Assembly (NCBI RefSeq): GCF_009905375.1
Contig: NC_133648.1
Coordinates: forward strand, 307,846,565 to 307,910,564
Direction of reading: 5' to 3'
DNA length: 64,000 bases
Source: Apium graveolens
Taxonomy: Eukaryota; Streptophyta; Magnoliopsida; Apiales; Apiaceae
Shown here piece by piece: positions 42,351 through 54,342 of this stretch. The translations under genes and the position numbers were made by a program. Numbering within the stretch: position 1 is the stretch's first letter; the number at the start of each line of letters is the position of its first letter. The notes below the pieces were generated by a model. That model saw only the letters and a list, made by a program, of their open reading frames with translations. It searched no databases and was not told where the DNA came from.

Positions 42351-45300
42351 AACAACAACGACACTCAATATTGTAGAGCTACTATCCCGGAGAAAGGAAC
42401 AAATTACCTAGCTTTTACTGATGCTAACCAAGCCCCTGATAGTTTCAAGGGGTTTATTAAATTCTTGTCTGAATCCTACCTTGCAAGAGCTTTAACTGCT
42501 AACCCAGTCTTATACTTGGATGTTCTGCATGAGTTTTGGACAACAGCTGTGGTAAGTACTGTTATGAATGGCAACTTTGTATCTCTGGTGGTAACTTGCT
42601 TAGTTGGAGGCCAACAAATAGAGTTCAATGAGCAAGATGTGAATATAGCTTTGGGTCTTCCAACTGCAAACTTAGTGGAGGTGCCAACCCAAGATGAACT
42701 GACTAAGTTTATGGACTTCATCAACTATGGTGGAAGAATCAACTTGTCAAGCTTGAACAGGACAAACTTAAGGAAATAATGGTCCTTTGTGTTTGATTCT
42801 GTAGTGAGGGCTTTCACATGCAGGAAGACAGGGTATGACAACATTTCAAGTGTGGTGCAGAAGCTGGTGTACTCAATAACCCACAATAGACACTTGAATA
42901 TTGGTCTATTGATCCAGGAAGAACTTGCAACCAGGCTGACCATGCCCCAATATGCTAGAGGTAAAGAAATTTTCTTTCCTAGATTCATTATGTCTACTTT
43001 AAATCATAAAGTAACATATATACATTCGTTGAATGGTATAGATAGCACCAAAATAGGCAATTGTAAGCAAGTGTCCAAAATAATATTTGGTTCACTTACT
43101 ACAAAGAACAATTTTAATGTGAGTCTGAAAATCACTCCATTCATGATGGAGAGAGTTAGGACTTACCCTTACCAAATGCCTGACATGAGATCAAATGCAC
43201 AGTCTAGCACAACTATGGTCCCTGAACCTGTGGAAGTACAAACACATGAACACCCACAGGGACCTTCCCAAACTGAGACCACTTATTCAAACCAATTAGT
43301 AGCTAGGAAAACTAACCACTTCATCCTCTCAAAAGGGTGAAGTGAGTAAAAAGAAGAGAAAAGAGATTACCCTAACAGTAATAGATGAGAGTGGTGATGA
43401 TCAAACACAAGCTGAGTCATCTTTGGCAAGAAAGATAAAGAAGGCTAAAAAAACTGACCTGACCACTCAAACCACCTATGTATCCTCCCAGAAGGATGCG
43501 GTTGTAAAAATGGGGACTAAACAGACTCTAGATACATTCTCTCACCATGATGTGTCTATTAAAAAGAGCATTCACCCCAATGCACCCTGTATAGAGTCTG
43601 CACAGCCAACACCTACAGAAATTCAAGTGTATGGTAGGAGAAATAAGGATGACAAACACTGTGAGAGCACATCTATTGAAGCTCCCTCATCCATTCAGGG
43701 GGAGCTGCCAACACTCAGTTCTGAGCAACAAATCTTAATCTCACAAATTTCTTCCTCACCTACAGCACTTAAATACATTTCTCAAGTGCAAGCTAAATCA
43801 AGTGACTTGGTTCAAGAAACCTAGTGAGAGGCTACTAGCTGGGGTAGACCTTGATGACACCATCAAAACCATGGGGGATTCAACAGTTTTTACTGAAGAC
43901 CCCATGGATACTACAAATGCACCTTCATGTGTAAATCAGTCTTCACAGACTGTTAGGTTTGAGGGTAGTACTCCTGAGGGGGAGCTATCTAAATCCTCTC
44001 CAATTCAATTGGAGGTTCCTGTACCAGGAACAACTCCCCTCAAAACCCTAGCAGAAATTGCATTAGCAGTTGATGCTAGGAGTACAATTGCCAATGACCC
44101 TGCTATGGGAGAGGCAAGTTTATCACATTCATGTGATAGAGCTTTGCAAAAAGCACAAGGGTTTGAGACTGGTGCATATGATAGTAACCCAGTCAAATCC
44201 CCTCCAATTCAATTAGAGGTTCCCACAATAAGTGTGGAACAACAACTTGTCATAACCACAGTACCTATTGTGAGTCAAACTGTGACTTATGTCACATGTG
44301 GTTCTGATCCTTCACCACAACCTCAACAACCACATCTTGTCTCTAACTAGATCCAAGAAGCTGCACCTCAATCAAATCTTGAAAAATTCAGGGTGGATCA
44401 GCTTGCAGGACTTGCCCAAATTTCTCAACACTTGCTCACATCTGATATGTCTAACCAGGACTATCAAGCAATTATGCTCTCCTATCAAACAGATGTCCAA
44501 GCATAACAAGACAAAATTGTTAATGAAGCTGAACAGGATGGTAACTGTGATGCTTGGCTGAACAAGGACTACAATCTGGAGATGGAGGGTGTTTTATCCA
44601 AGTTCAGGGAAGATTATTTGACAATTTTGGGCAGCCATGCTACAGCACTAACTCCTGATGAAGTTTATGATGCCATTAATGAGGTTTCCAAGGCTCAACT
44701 CAAAGCTTTCCATCTCTTTGGAAGAGCACTAGAACTCAAGATGGTTGGCCATAAAGACAAAATTAGGAAACTGGTGAAAGAAAAGATGGATGAGATCATA
44801 CCATCACAAGTCCAGATCACTTCTAAATTCAAAAATTTTGCTGATCAAATGGAAAGGATGAATTTGACTACTATTGAAAAGGAGGTCAAAAATCTCAAAC
44901 AATCCTTTCTTGCTCTTCATGAAGTGGTCCAACAATAAATCACTAATACAAATAATGCCAAGATCAAGCTAGACCAGCTTCACCAATCAAGATATGAGCC
45001 TTTGACATTGCTTATGGATGGCATCAAACAGGCTGTGGAAGTAACTTTTGGTTCCCATCTACAAGCTCTCATCATCCTGGCTCAACCTCTACGAATGTTC
45101 AAATCCAATCTCTTCAACAATAAGTCTCAGACTTGCAGACCTCAAATGCTTCTTTAAATGCACAAGTCCAAGCCTTGACTTTTCTAGTCAAGAGTTAACA
45201 ATCAGATATCCAGACCCTGGTGGACTCTCACAAGCATCTCCAAATGCAGAATTCTGTTGCTTTAGGAGCCATCATGGGGAAGCTCAACTTACCATTACCC

Positions 45301-46327
45301 TCTTTACCTGAACAAATAAGGCCAGATTTACCAACTCCCCTCCTCATGCCTGTCACCAAGACTAAGGGGAAGATTAAGGCTAGGATAAACAATCTAGGGA
45401 TGCTAAGGCAAAACCTAAAGATCCTATTCATGTTGGTCAAGGCTCTTCTCAAGTTGATGTTGGAAAAGAAAGACTTCTAAAGGCTGCAGAAGGATCTAGT
45501 CAAGATCAGGAATTCAATGACCTTCTTGCAGCACTAAGAGTGTCTCTTCAAAACAACTATGTGACCTATAAGAAAGCTTTGACCAAGAACATCAACTTCA
45601 TAAGGGCAGTGGTGGAGAAAATAGATAACTTTTTGGAGAAAAGGATTGTCATAAATATCAATGATGGTGGGGTGGACAGGTGTCTTCAGGTGACTCTCAC
45701 AAATCTTCAAACTTTAAGAGCATATGAACTGGATGTAATGATTGAAAAAGTGAATCCAGTTATTCCAGAAGACACTTTACTTCTCCAAGAGCTCAAAAGG
45801 CACATATAACAGCTTTTCCAGAAGCCTATCTATATCCAAACCAAGGAGTAGTTTATATTTGTCTAACAACTAAACAAGACAGACATCTCCTTGTTCCTAA
45901 ACATTATGTCAGATCAAATATGAGGTTGATCATGACTTTGTAGTCTGATCTAAAGTACAAAAGGAACAAGAAGAATGAGGATGTGAAGATGATAAAGATC
46001 ATGGATAGATATCTTGCCAAATACTCAATACAATCTAAGAAAAGACAAGGATGATGATGAGTAGAAGGATGATAAACAAAAATCTTTTGGCTCAAATCCA
46101 AGTCAATCTTTAAAAGCAACTGGTAGCAAGGACAAGAAGCAGGATGAGAAAAAGAAGGATGATGGGAAGAAGAAAGAAAGTGAGAGAAGAAGCAAGAAGA
46201 GACAAGATGGCTCAGAACCACAACAACAAACCCTAAAAATCCAAACAACTCTAGCTCAACCTTCAAAGCCAACAAACTCCAACATCAAACCACCTCTAAC
46301 CTCTAAGCCAAAATTTCTATACAAATA
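42351..46327 (+). pseudogene. extra 3' ORF of a SIRE/Maximus-like element, broken
   Basis: The first frame runs from about 42,351 without a retained ATG (YLAFTDANQAP, LYLDVLHEFWTTAVV, EFNEQDVNIALGLP). A lone in-frame TAA lies at 42,777-42,779, then KTGYDNISSVVQKLVYSITH continues in the same frame. A frameshift follows near 43,310, another near 43,800, and stops at 44,348 and 44,504. The first 300 residues resemble the putative plant transposon protein domain (Transposase_32 type), from memory. The middle is Ser/Thr/Pro-rich with repeated PIQLEVP units. The region at 44,582-44,938 looks like coiled coil. The tail is Lys-rich (45,970-46,327). I see no signal peptide or clear membrane helix, so the usual envelope-like label is doubtful. 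Confidence 0.75.
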
Positions 46328-46358
46328 AACTGCCAACACCTTTCTGAAAATACTAATC

Positions 46359-49260
46359 TGTTGGGTTTCGAGCACATAAACGCAACGGAAACAGTAATTA
46401 AAAACGTAAAAAATCAGAATTTTCTAAACCCACCGCAGGATCCATGCGAAAAACATATATTTAATTCATAGATCAGATTTTTTACCTTAAAAAGCTTTAC
46501 CAATTGGTTGACTAATGGAGATCCAAAGCTTGTTCAATCACCACGCATCCCGCTCTCGCGATCTACGCTCTATCGGTATCCACACGAATGCTTGAACTCA
46601 AGGATTGGATCTGTACTAGCACAAACTCGTTTCTTCTTGCTCTCTCCATCTTCTCTCTTGGTGGCTAGGGTTTTAGTAAAAGTTCTTGCACATATAAAAT
46701 CAGCCACACAAGAGATATTATATAGAGAGTAGAAAAACGAATTATAACTCTTAACTAATTAGGAGTTATTATTAATTTGAAATTCCTATTTGTATTATAA
46801 TTAAGTCTCACTTAATTATTTAACAAATAAATTTAATAATTAATATTAGTAAATATGAATATCATTATTTATCTAATTAATTAAGTCAAATTTAATTAAT
46901 ATTATAAATAATTCAAATTACTTTAATTTAATTGAAATCCAACTTAAATTAAATAATCCTTTAAGCATTCTTTGTGTGTGACCCTATAGGTTATTATTAC
47001 ATTGGCAACGAATATTATATTTAATTTAAAATCATAAATAATGAGCGACATCTAGTAATACATCATTGCTACCCAAGTAATAATAATTGAATCGGTGATC
47101 GATTAAACCTTTTGTGAATAATGTACAATATAATATAATCCCTTTAACCACATATTATAGATTAAACTAGAGTCATGTAATGTGTCATCCTCATCAATGT
47201 TTAATCCAGGTTTTCTTGATCAATGAGTAGACTATCATGTCAAATCAACATTTGAGCGTGGCCACGCATTTCGTAGTCTAGCTCACACAAGAGGCCAATA
47301 ATATCACTCCTAAAATAGGAGTGTTAAATCCCTTCTAGATCATTCATATTTCTCATACGATTCATAATATACCCAATGTCCACTTTTATCATTAACCGGT
47401 CAAGGATAACTTTTAATGGAATCAATGTATATTAATTCTCGTATAGAAATATAATGACTTCAGGTCTAAGGACCAGTACATCATAATCACTGTGAGAATT
47501 ACCTATGACACAACAGACATGTAGAATCTCACATCGGGTCTGTCCAGCACCATGTACATGTGCATCTGCATGTGTCTTTGACTTTGGTATCACTATACCT
47601 ATGATCAATGAGATTTGATCATCAGTCAACAAACACACTAGTCTTAATGTATTATTATTGTCCCTTAATAATAATACTCGACTAGGGACCTTTAGGAATA
47701 TTGATACTATTCTCATAATCTCATTTCTAAGTCACGTACTTAGATATATAGAATTCCATATCATATTCCAAGGACATTTTGTTAGGTCCCAATTTGTTTG
47801 TAGAAGGGGGGTTGAATGCAAACAATACCGTTTAATCGAATAAAATGCGGAACAAAAAGGTGAAACAAAATTCAAGTTAAATAAAACTTTTATTAAACTT
47901 GAAAGGTGTTACAACTACGGTATCGGTTACAAGGGATTAATCTCAAATCAATTATTACAAATCTAGAATAAATTCGACATGAACTTTTTCTATTTTTGCA
48001 ATTAAAAGAACAAATGCTAAATGCGATTTGAGATTAAGTTCTAGGGATTTTAATCCGCTAGATTGTTACACAAGAACAAGATAAATAATTCTAGTGGTTT
48101 GGATTTAACTTTACAATCTAGAATTTTGATCTTGAATAAAGCAGATGAAAAATGATATGTCTTGCTTTTTGTTTCTACTTTTCTCTTGACTTGTGTGTTA
48201 GTATGATAATTTCATGAATGTCTTCTGCTGCTTCTTTTAACCCAATAGTCGAGTAGAATGTACTGGCATGGCAATCTCTTTGAGCTGGCAAGACAATCAG
48301 AATGAACTAGCAAGACTTTCGGTATGACTATCAATTGTCATACCGATTGTCATAGTAGTTCAAAATCAGATTGTCTTACTGAATTAATAATAGATTTTAA
48401 TGTAACAAAAAAAATCTGATAAGACAATCCTTTTGAATTAGCATGACTTTCGGTATGACTATTGATTGTCATACCGATTGTCATACTAATACAATCAGTT
48501 GTCTTTAAGAATTAATAACAGATTTTAAATCAATTAAAATCCTGAAAAACCTTAATATTAATTCTAAATTAATTAATCAATTAATTCAATTAATCAATAA
48601 ATTAATCTTTGCAGATATAATTTATTTTATTAATTAAATTATATGACTTAATTAATTAATAGAGAATTAATACTAATCTTGAGCAGCATCCATTCTTCTG
48701 AATATCTTCTGAAAATCACTGAAATTATGAATCAATTCCACCACTTCAATGTTGACACTCGATGTACTGTCTGGTTCATGAGTGACTAACTTCCGTGACG
48801 TTTCTTCATGTCTTGACTTTGATACTCTGATTTTCTTCAGATTAAATCCTTGTAATTACTTGATACCCTGACGAGATCTCTGTCACTTGATTAAATCCAC
48901 AATCTTGATTTATATCACTGAGGCTTGATCAATTTCTTGAGCTTCTTCCAGTGAATTAAGTCTTCAAGTCTGTAGATGAATAATGTTTCTTAACCCTTTG
49001 ACAGATGTTACTTGTGAGATCTCTCTGACGATAGATCCACTATTTACTTATTACATTCTTATTTGAGTTGAGTTAAATCCTCGAATAAACAAATAGGCTA
49101 TGACATATGCCTTTCACATTTATTAATCTAACATTTATATCACAGTAAATTAAGAATTAATAAATTATAAAGGGAATAATCGATAGAACATAAATATTAA
49201 TAATCCAAATATCTTTAACTAAAACATCATAGTGTTGTCTCTAGGGCACAAACACTAACA
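46359..49260 (-). repeat. 3' LTR of the minus-strand copia element, with a solo LTR inside
   Basis: On the minus strand it starts TGTTAGTGTTTGTGCCC (from 49,260) and ends GTGCTCGAAACCCAACA (46,359). Removing the 1,337-bp insertion and its duplication leaves about 1.56 kb. Confidence 0.85.
47780..49116 (-). mobile_element. SIRE-type solo LTR
   Basis: On the minus strand it starts TGAAAGGCATATGTCATAGC and ends ACAAATTGGGACCTAACA, the terminus usual for SIRE/Maximus LTRs. It is flanked by CATTT at 47,775-47,779 and 49,117-49,121. It contains two copies of a hairpin-forming block around GGTATGAC/GTCATACC (48,310-48,355 and 48,440-48,486). Confidence 0.92.
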
Positions 49261-49499
49261 ATCTCCCACTTGCACTAGAGCCAATCACTCATGTATCTAA
49301 TACTCATGGAACTAGTATGTCCATCGTGCTTCTACTGCAATAAAGTCTTAGTCAGGGGGTCTGCAACATTATCATTACTATGCACTTTACATTTATATCT
49401 CCTTGATCATTAATCTCATTAATAAGGTGATATTGCCTAAGGACATGCCTAAACAGTCTTCTTGGTCATTTCGAAAAGTATCAATATATTCGGCTTCCA

Positions 49500-49884
49500 T
49501 TATAGAATCATCAAAATTTAGGTTAAGAATCTAGTATTAGTGTAACCCTTTACAACCAGTTCCCTATCTTCTCCATATACCAAAAATAAATCTTTAGTCC
49601 TCTTTAAGTACTTAAGAATATTCTTGAAAATAATCCAGTGACCCTCACCTGGATTAGACTGGTATCTGCTCATCATGCTCAAAGCATACGAAACATCAGG
49701 ATAAATACATATCATTGTACATATTATAGATCCAATTGCTAAAGCATATGGAGCTTTCTCAAACGGCCCTTATCATCTAATGATTTAAGGGGCAGTTATC
49801 TTTTGAGATCACTATCCCATGAGATATCGAAACATATCATTTCTTTATCTCCTACATCCTAAAATGACGCAATATTTTATCAAT
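49500..49884 (-). pseudogene. copia RNase H/RT end fragment left of the LARD
   Basis: Minus strand: YIDKILRHF next to the LARD border, then YPDVSYALSMMSRYQSNPGE and GHWIIFKNILKYLKRTKDLF. It is the direct continuation of the RT fragment on the other side of the LARD (60,184). Confidence 0.8.
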
Positions 49885-49889
49885 GTATG

Positions 49890-52800
49890 TGTAATATCCC
49901 ATATTTTTAAATATTATTTTTATAATTATTTGGAATTATTTATGTGATTTTAGGTGAATTTTAGTGAATTATCTGATAAGTGGAATTGATGTTTGGGTGT
50001 TTAGATGTGATATTATTTGAGTATTTGAATTTTTATATGTCCAGAATAAAATATAGATAATTATGATATTTTTCTGGTAATTTTTGGACTGTTAAATGAT
50101 TTTATATTGATTTATGAATTATTAATTATTTTCTGAATAATTACCAAAATTATTTTATAAAGCCGGGAATCATCCGACTTCAACCGTTTTTGCGTTTTTA
50201 CAACCCGAAACTCTTCCGAAAACTCCTTCCTAACCTAATCTGGTAATTCCGGACATTTTCCGTGTTTTGACTTTTTCAATCCGGATTACGGTTTGACCCG
50301 TGCGCGGCCCGGCGCAAAATTTTTGATACGATAATCATTTCGGTAATCGACAAAAACCCGTATTCTCGAGAGACGGGATATTTTTACGTTATTTTCGTAT
50401 ATGGTGTTTTATAAAAAGCCCGGTTTTGATAATTATCCAATTCTGGGATTAAATTGTATCGTTTTTGTAGTTACTTAGCGGCTAAGTAACTAATTTAACG
50501 ATCCAAAACGATCCAGAACGATCCAATATTCCATAAATATAAATAGCCTATATCTTATTTCTTTTATTCCGTTTATTCATTTGCAACCAGTTAAAACACC
50601 GTAAATACAGAGAAAAACCTGAGAAACCGATACGTTCCCGAGAATCAAACACACGAATGAAGGCGTTATCGAACTCCGATTCGGGCGTGCAGCATATCAA
50701 AACGAAGCTCTTGAAATCTTCTTTCTGAATCAATCATCAGTTTCTTTCCAGAAATCATGGTAATTTTCTTATTTAATTATTTATATTCGAATTATTTGAT
50801 AATTAAATTATGAAAATTTGTTCTTGATGTTGTTGATGTGATTTGATGCTTCCATGTTGTAGAGCATATTTTTCTGGTCAATTTGGTATATTATACTTCA
50901 AAAATAGGGTTCAGTATCATATAGAAATTAAGGTTTGATTTTCTGAAAATTCTTTGAATATGTGTTCTTGGTGTTCTTGAAAAGTTCTGAGAATCAAACC
51001 CAAATTTGAGGGTGATGCAGACTTCAGAATTTAAAGTATGGGTAACCAAAATGTTCAGATTTTCATGCTCTTTCTGTTTAAGCCATCAAATCATTCAAAC
51101 GATTAGTAATTTTCAAAATCCGATTCTAGGGTTCTTGACCCGAATTGGGGGTTTCTTGTTCTTGAATCGTCTGATGCTTTGGATGAGTAAATAAGCTTTA
51201 TTATCGAATTTGCAATCAAATGGTATATCTAATCGATGATTATAACCCCTAGAGTAGTGAAACCGAGTTCATAGGTTTATGTATTTTTCAATTTGATTTT
51301 CTGAACTGTTCTTGAATTGTTGGTTGATATAATTGATTGGGTTACAGTCGTATGAATTTCAGCTTTAATTTCATATATAGCACATTAATTTTAGTAGAGT
51401 TTTATGTAAAATCGGTGGTTGGCCGGATTAATCGCCGGCGAGCTTCGGTGTTTGGCCGGAAACGGTGCGTCCCTGTTCGATTGTCGTCGTTATTGGCTTA
51501 ATCGAGTTGCTGAAATCATAAGGATTGTTCTGGTATAAGAATTGTGACGAGAGGATTATGTTGGTGGCATGATTAGTGACCGCCGGAATCGGCCGGGAAG
51601 TCACCGGATTCCGCCATGGTTTCCGGCGATTTCTTCGCCTGTTCTTGGCAGGTCCACGACCCGACTTCTGACCCGGGAAATAACCCGGCTTCGATCCATT
51701 TTTCCCGAATTCCCTTTCCTGAAGTCTGTTTCTGGATTTAGAAATTTAAAAATAAATGAAAATATATTATTAATTTCAAAATTTTATTTTTTTTTATTTT
51801 TTTAATTTTTTTATTCATTATTTATTTCTGAAAATTATTTTTAATTCAAAAATAAATCTTAATTATTTAATTAATTAATTCTAGTTGATAATTAATTATT
51901 TAATTAATCAATTAATTTAAATATTAATTGATTAATTAATTTAATTAGTTATTAATTAATTTTAATTGATTATTTAATTGGATTTAATTATTTAAAATTG
52001 ATTTAAAAATTCCGAAAAATAGTTTCGAGCTTTAAAATATTATTTTAAATTATTTTGCAGGCTCGATAAATCTTATAAAATTATTTTAGGGTGTTTGAAC
52101 CCTATTATTTTATTATTAAATGATTCGGAGATTGTTTTTATTCCGAAAAATGTTCAAAAATTCATAATAAATCAATCGTTCGTCCGTTTAATACGAAACG
52201 AACGCGTACAGACTCAGAAAAATATTCCGCTTTCATTAAAAATACTTTCGAGACCCAAATCCTTTTTGTTTTGAAAGGTCGCTTGTTTTACGAGTCATTC
52301 TGAGTCGATTATTGATTGATAAATCGTATTTTGACCCAATTTCAGTTTTAAACGTAACGACTCCTGTGTCATATGAATTATGTGATACGTGAGTTATGTG
52401 ATTACGTGTTATATGAATTATGTGTGTATGTGGATCAAGAGTCCTGTGATTGTCTGTTATATTTATGGTGGGCTATCGTATGGGTAAACGATAGGCTTTT
52501 GACGCGTAATTCGTCGAGTGGTTATCGATTAGACAATTAAAGTTCTATATTTTAATTATAGATGCGGATCTCTCGAGCTGGTCGGGACAAGACGTTGGAT
52601 AAAGAATGAGATGGAATGATATTGGATATTTGGCTTCTAGCAATCGCAGGAGCAGCATATCGGTGAAGTGTTGAAAAGAAAGACGGTGATACTTTAAGAC
52701 AGAATGTCAGAATAGATGCGTGTTTGCGAGTGTGATTAACTGCTAAAAACTCAAAGGCAAGTACCCCTGACTTCACTTATCATTCAAGTGACGTTTATTT

Positions 52801-54342
52801 CGAATTATATTATGCAAGTATTGTTTTCCCTATTCTCTGTTCGGAATAGATAAATGTTTTATATATCGCTGAATTAAATAATTCTGTTTATGCAAATACT
52901 CATCTGCTATTCTATATTCAGAATAGTCAAGTGATTTTACTTATCCAATTACTGGATTTATAAATGTTTTGGATTTTGAGAAAAGTGATTTGGTTGTGAA
53001 TATTCCTACCCAAGTTAATGGGGGAATAAAATTATTTCGGGTGTCGAGTATTATGACCCCTTTTCAATAAAAGGTTTTGAGATTTGATGGTTACTGGTAG
53101 CGTAAGAGGCCGAGGCACCGGTCCAGCGTGAGCTATTATACGGAAGTGCAATATAGAAGTGTAATATCTTACAAGGCTAGTTATGCCTTTTTCTGGCGCC
53201 CTATAGGTACCGTATGTCATCGGGATACGGGTAGTACCTATATTAACGGCATGGCTGCGGGATACCGGTGTTGTTTCATGACTGATCATCAGGAACAGCA
53301 TAGTGCATAATTTGGTTCCAATCGATATTATTATATTGCTTTTGATAATCTTATAAGGAATGATTTATCAACTGTTTCTGTTTTGGAATAATGGTAAAGT
53401 GCGGTTTTGATTCAGATTTTGATTTATGCTGATACTTACATTGTTGTTAAATATCAAAGGTGGTATTAGTATAGATGAATGATGTTGACTTCAGTATGGA
53501 ATGTTGTGAGCATCAAAGTTCGTATTGATATCTAATTTGATATGACAGCAAAATAAGTATTAATTTCCAGAGTTCGGTTTTGAATAAAGTTTATGATTCA
53601 ATCCATAATCATTGTTTCATGTTATTGTTGTTTACGATATTTCCGTAAACACTATTTTACGAGCTTTGCTCTCATCAAGATTCAAAGTATTGCTGAAGCG
53701 TTTCGCTCACAAATATCAAAATGGTTTTGAATATGATTAAGGAATCAATTCTGGGATTCCTCAACTAAAGTTTTATGATTCAACAACTATGATTTTGAAA
53801 ATGTTCTGCTCTAATGCAGATGTCAATTTTATATCAAAATGACCTGATATTTACTATAATGATCTTGCTGAGCATTTCTTCCGCTCATACTTGCCTGTTT
53901 TTAAATTTAACCTCCAGTGAGGATTAGCTTGCGCTGTTTAGCTGCGTAATTCGAGGAAGCAAAGAAGAAGCTTTTGGAAGGTGGTTGGTCCAGGGTTTGC
54001 GGACTAGTGTAAGTTCTATTGTATAAAGTTGTTTATATTATATTATATTATAGTTGTGTATTTTATTTGGGTCTAGTATACTTCATTTCGAAGTTATACT
54101 AGTGGGTTTAATTGTGAGTTGGAATTTATTGAAAAGAGTGTCAAAAGAAAGTGAAAAAAATTATTGATGGAATTTGGAATTCTTGTTTCTAGAACTGTAA
54201 CCTTAAAAGATCTTGGAGTAGTTTGGGGTCATTTATTATAATTATCTTCCGCTGGCATTTATTTATTGATTAAACATGTTGATTTGGATTGAATTTTATA
54301 GTGACGACCAAATCCTCTGACCCCGGATTTGGGGGCGTTACA
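49890..54342 (+). repeat. 5' LTR of the LARD
   Basis: Non-coding. It contains the promoter block at 50,470-50,546 and an extremely A/T-rich TTAATTAA tract at 51,770-51,990. GT/AG-like splice signals occur. The short open frames in it recur at +5,835 in the other LTR and are not genes. Confidence 0.95.
50470..50546 (+). promoter_or_regulatory. LARD promoter block
   Basis: A 10-bp inverted repeat GTTACTTAGC / GCTAAGTAAC (50,470-50,490, one-base loop) is followed by three AACGATCC copies at exactly 10-bp spacing (50,497, 50,507, 50,517). Then comes the TATA box ATAAATATAAATAG (50,533-50,546). The same block is at 56,305-56,381 in the other LTR. Transcription would start near 50,570, leaving about 3.7 kb of the LTR downstream. 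Confidence 0.65.

Larger units (their letters stand above)
38129..46358 (+). mobile_element. SIRE/Maximus-like copia fragment with an extra 3' ORF
   Basis: Contains protease, integrase, RT and RNase H in order, then an 850-bp spacer and a long extra ORF (42,351-46,327). That organisation is characteristic of the SIRE/Maximus lineage. The 5' LTR and most of gag are missing at the 38,128 junction. The 3' end is cut by the LTR of the next copia element at 46,359. Coding is broken by several stops and frameshifts. Confidence 0.88.

Noticed and set aside
47658..47843. plus-strand frame of 61 codons
   Set aside because: Crosses the border between the copia LTR and the inserted SIRE-type solo LTR, so it is accidental.
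51569..51805. open frames repeated in both LARD LTRs (also at 57,404)
   Set aside because: Duplicated only because the LTRs are duplicated; no domain or start context that supports translation.
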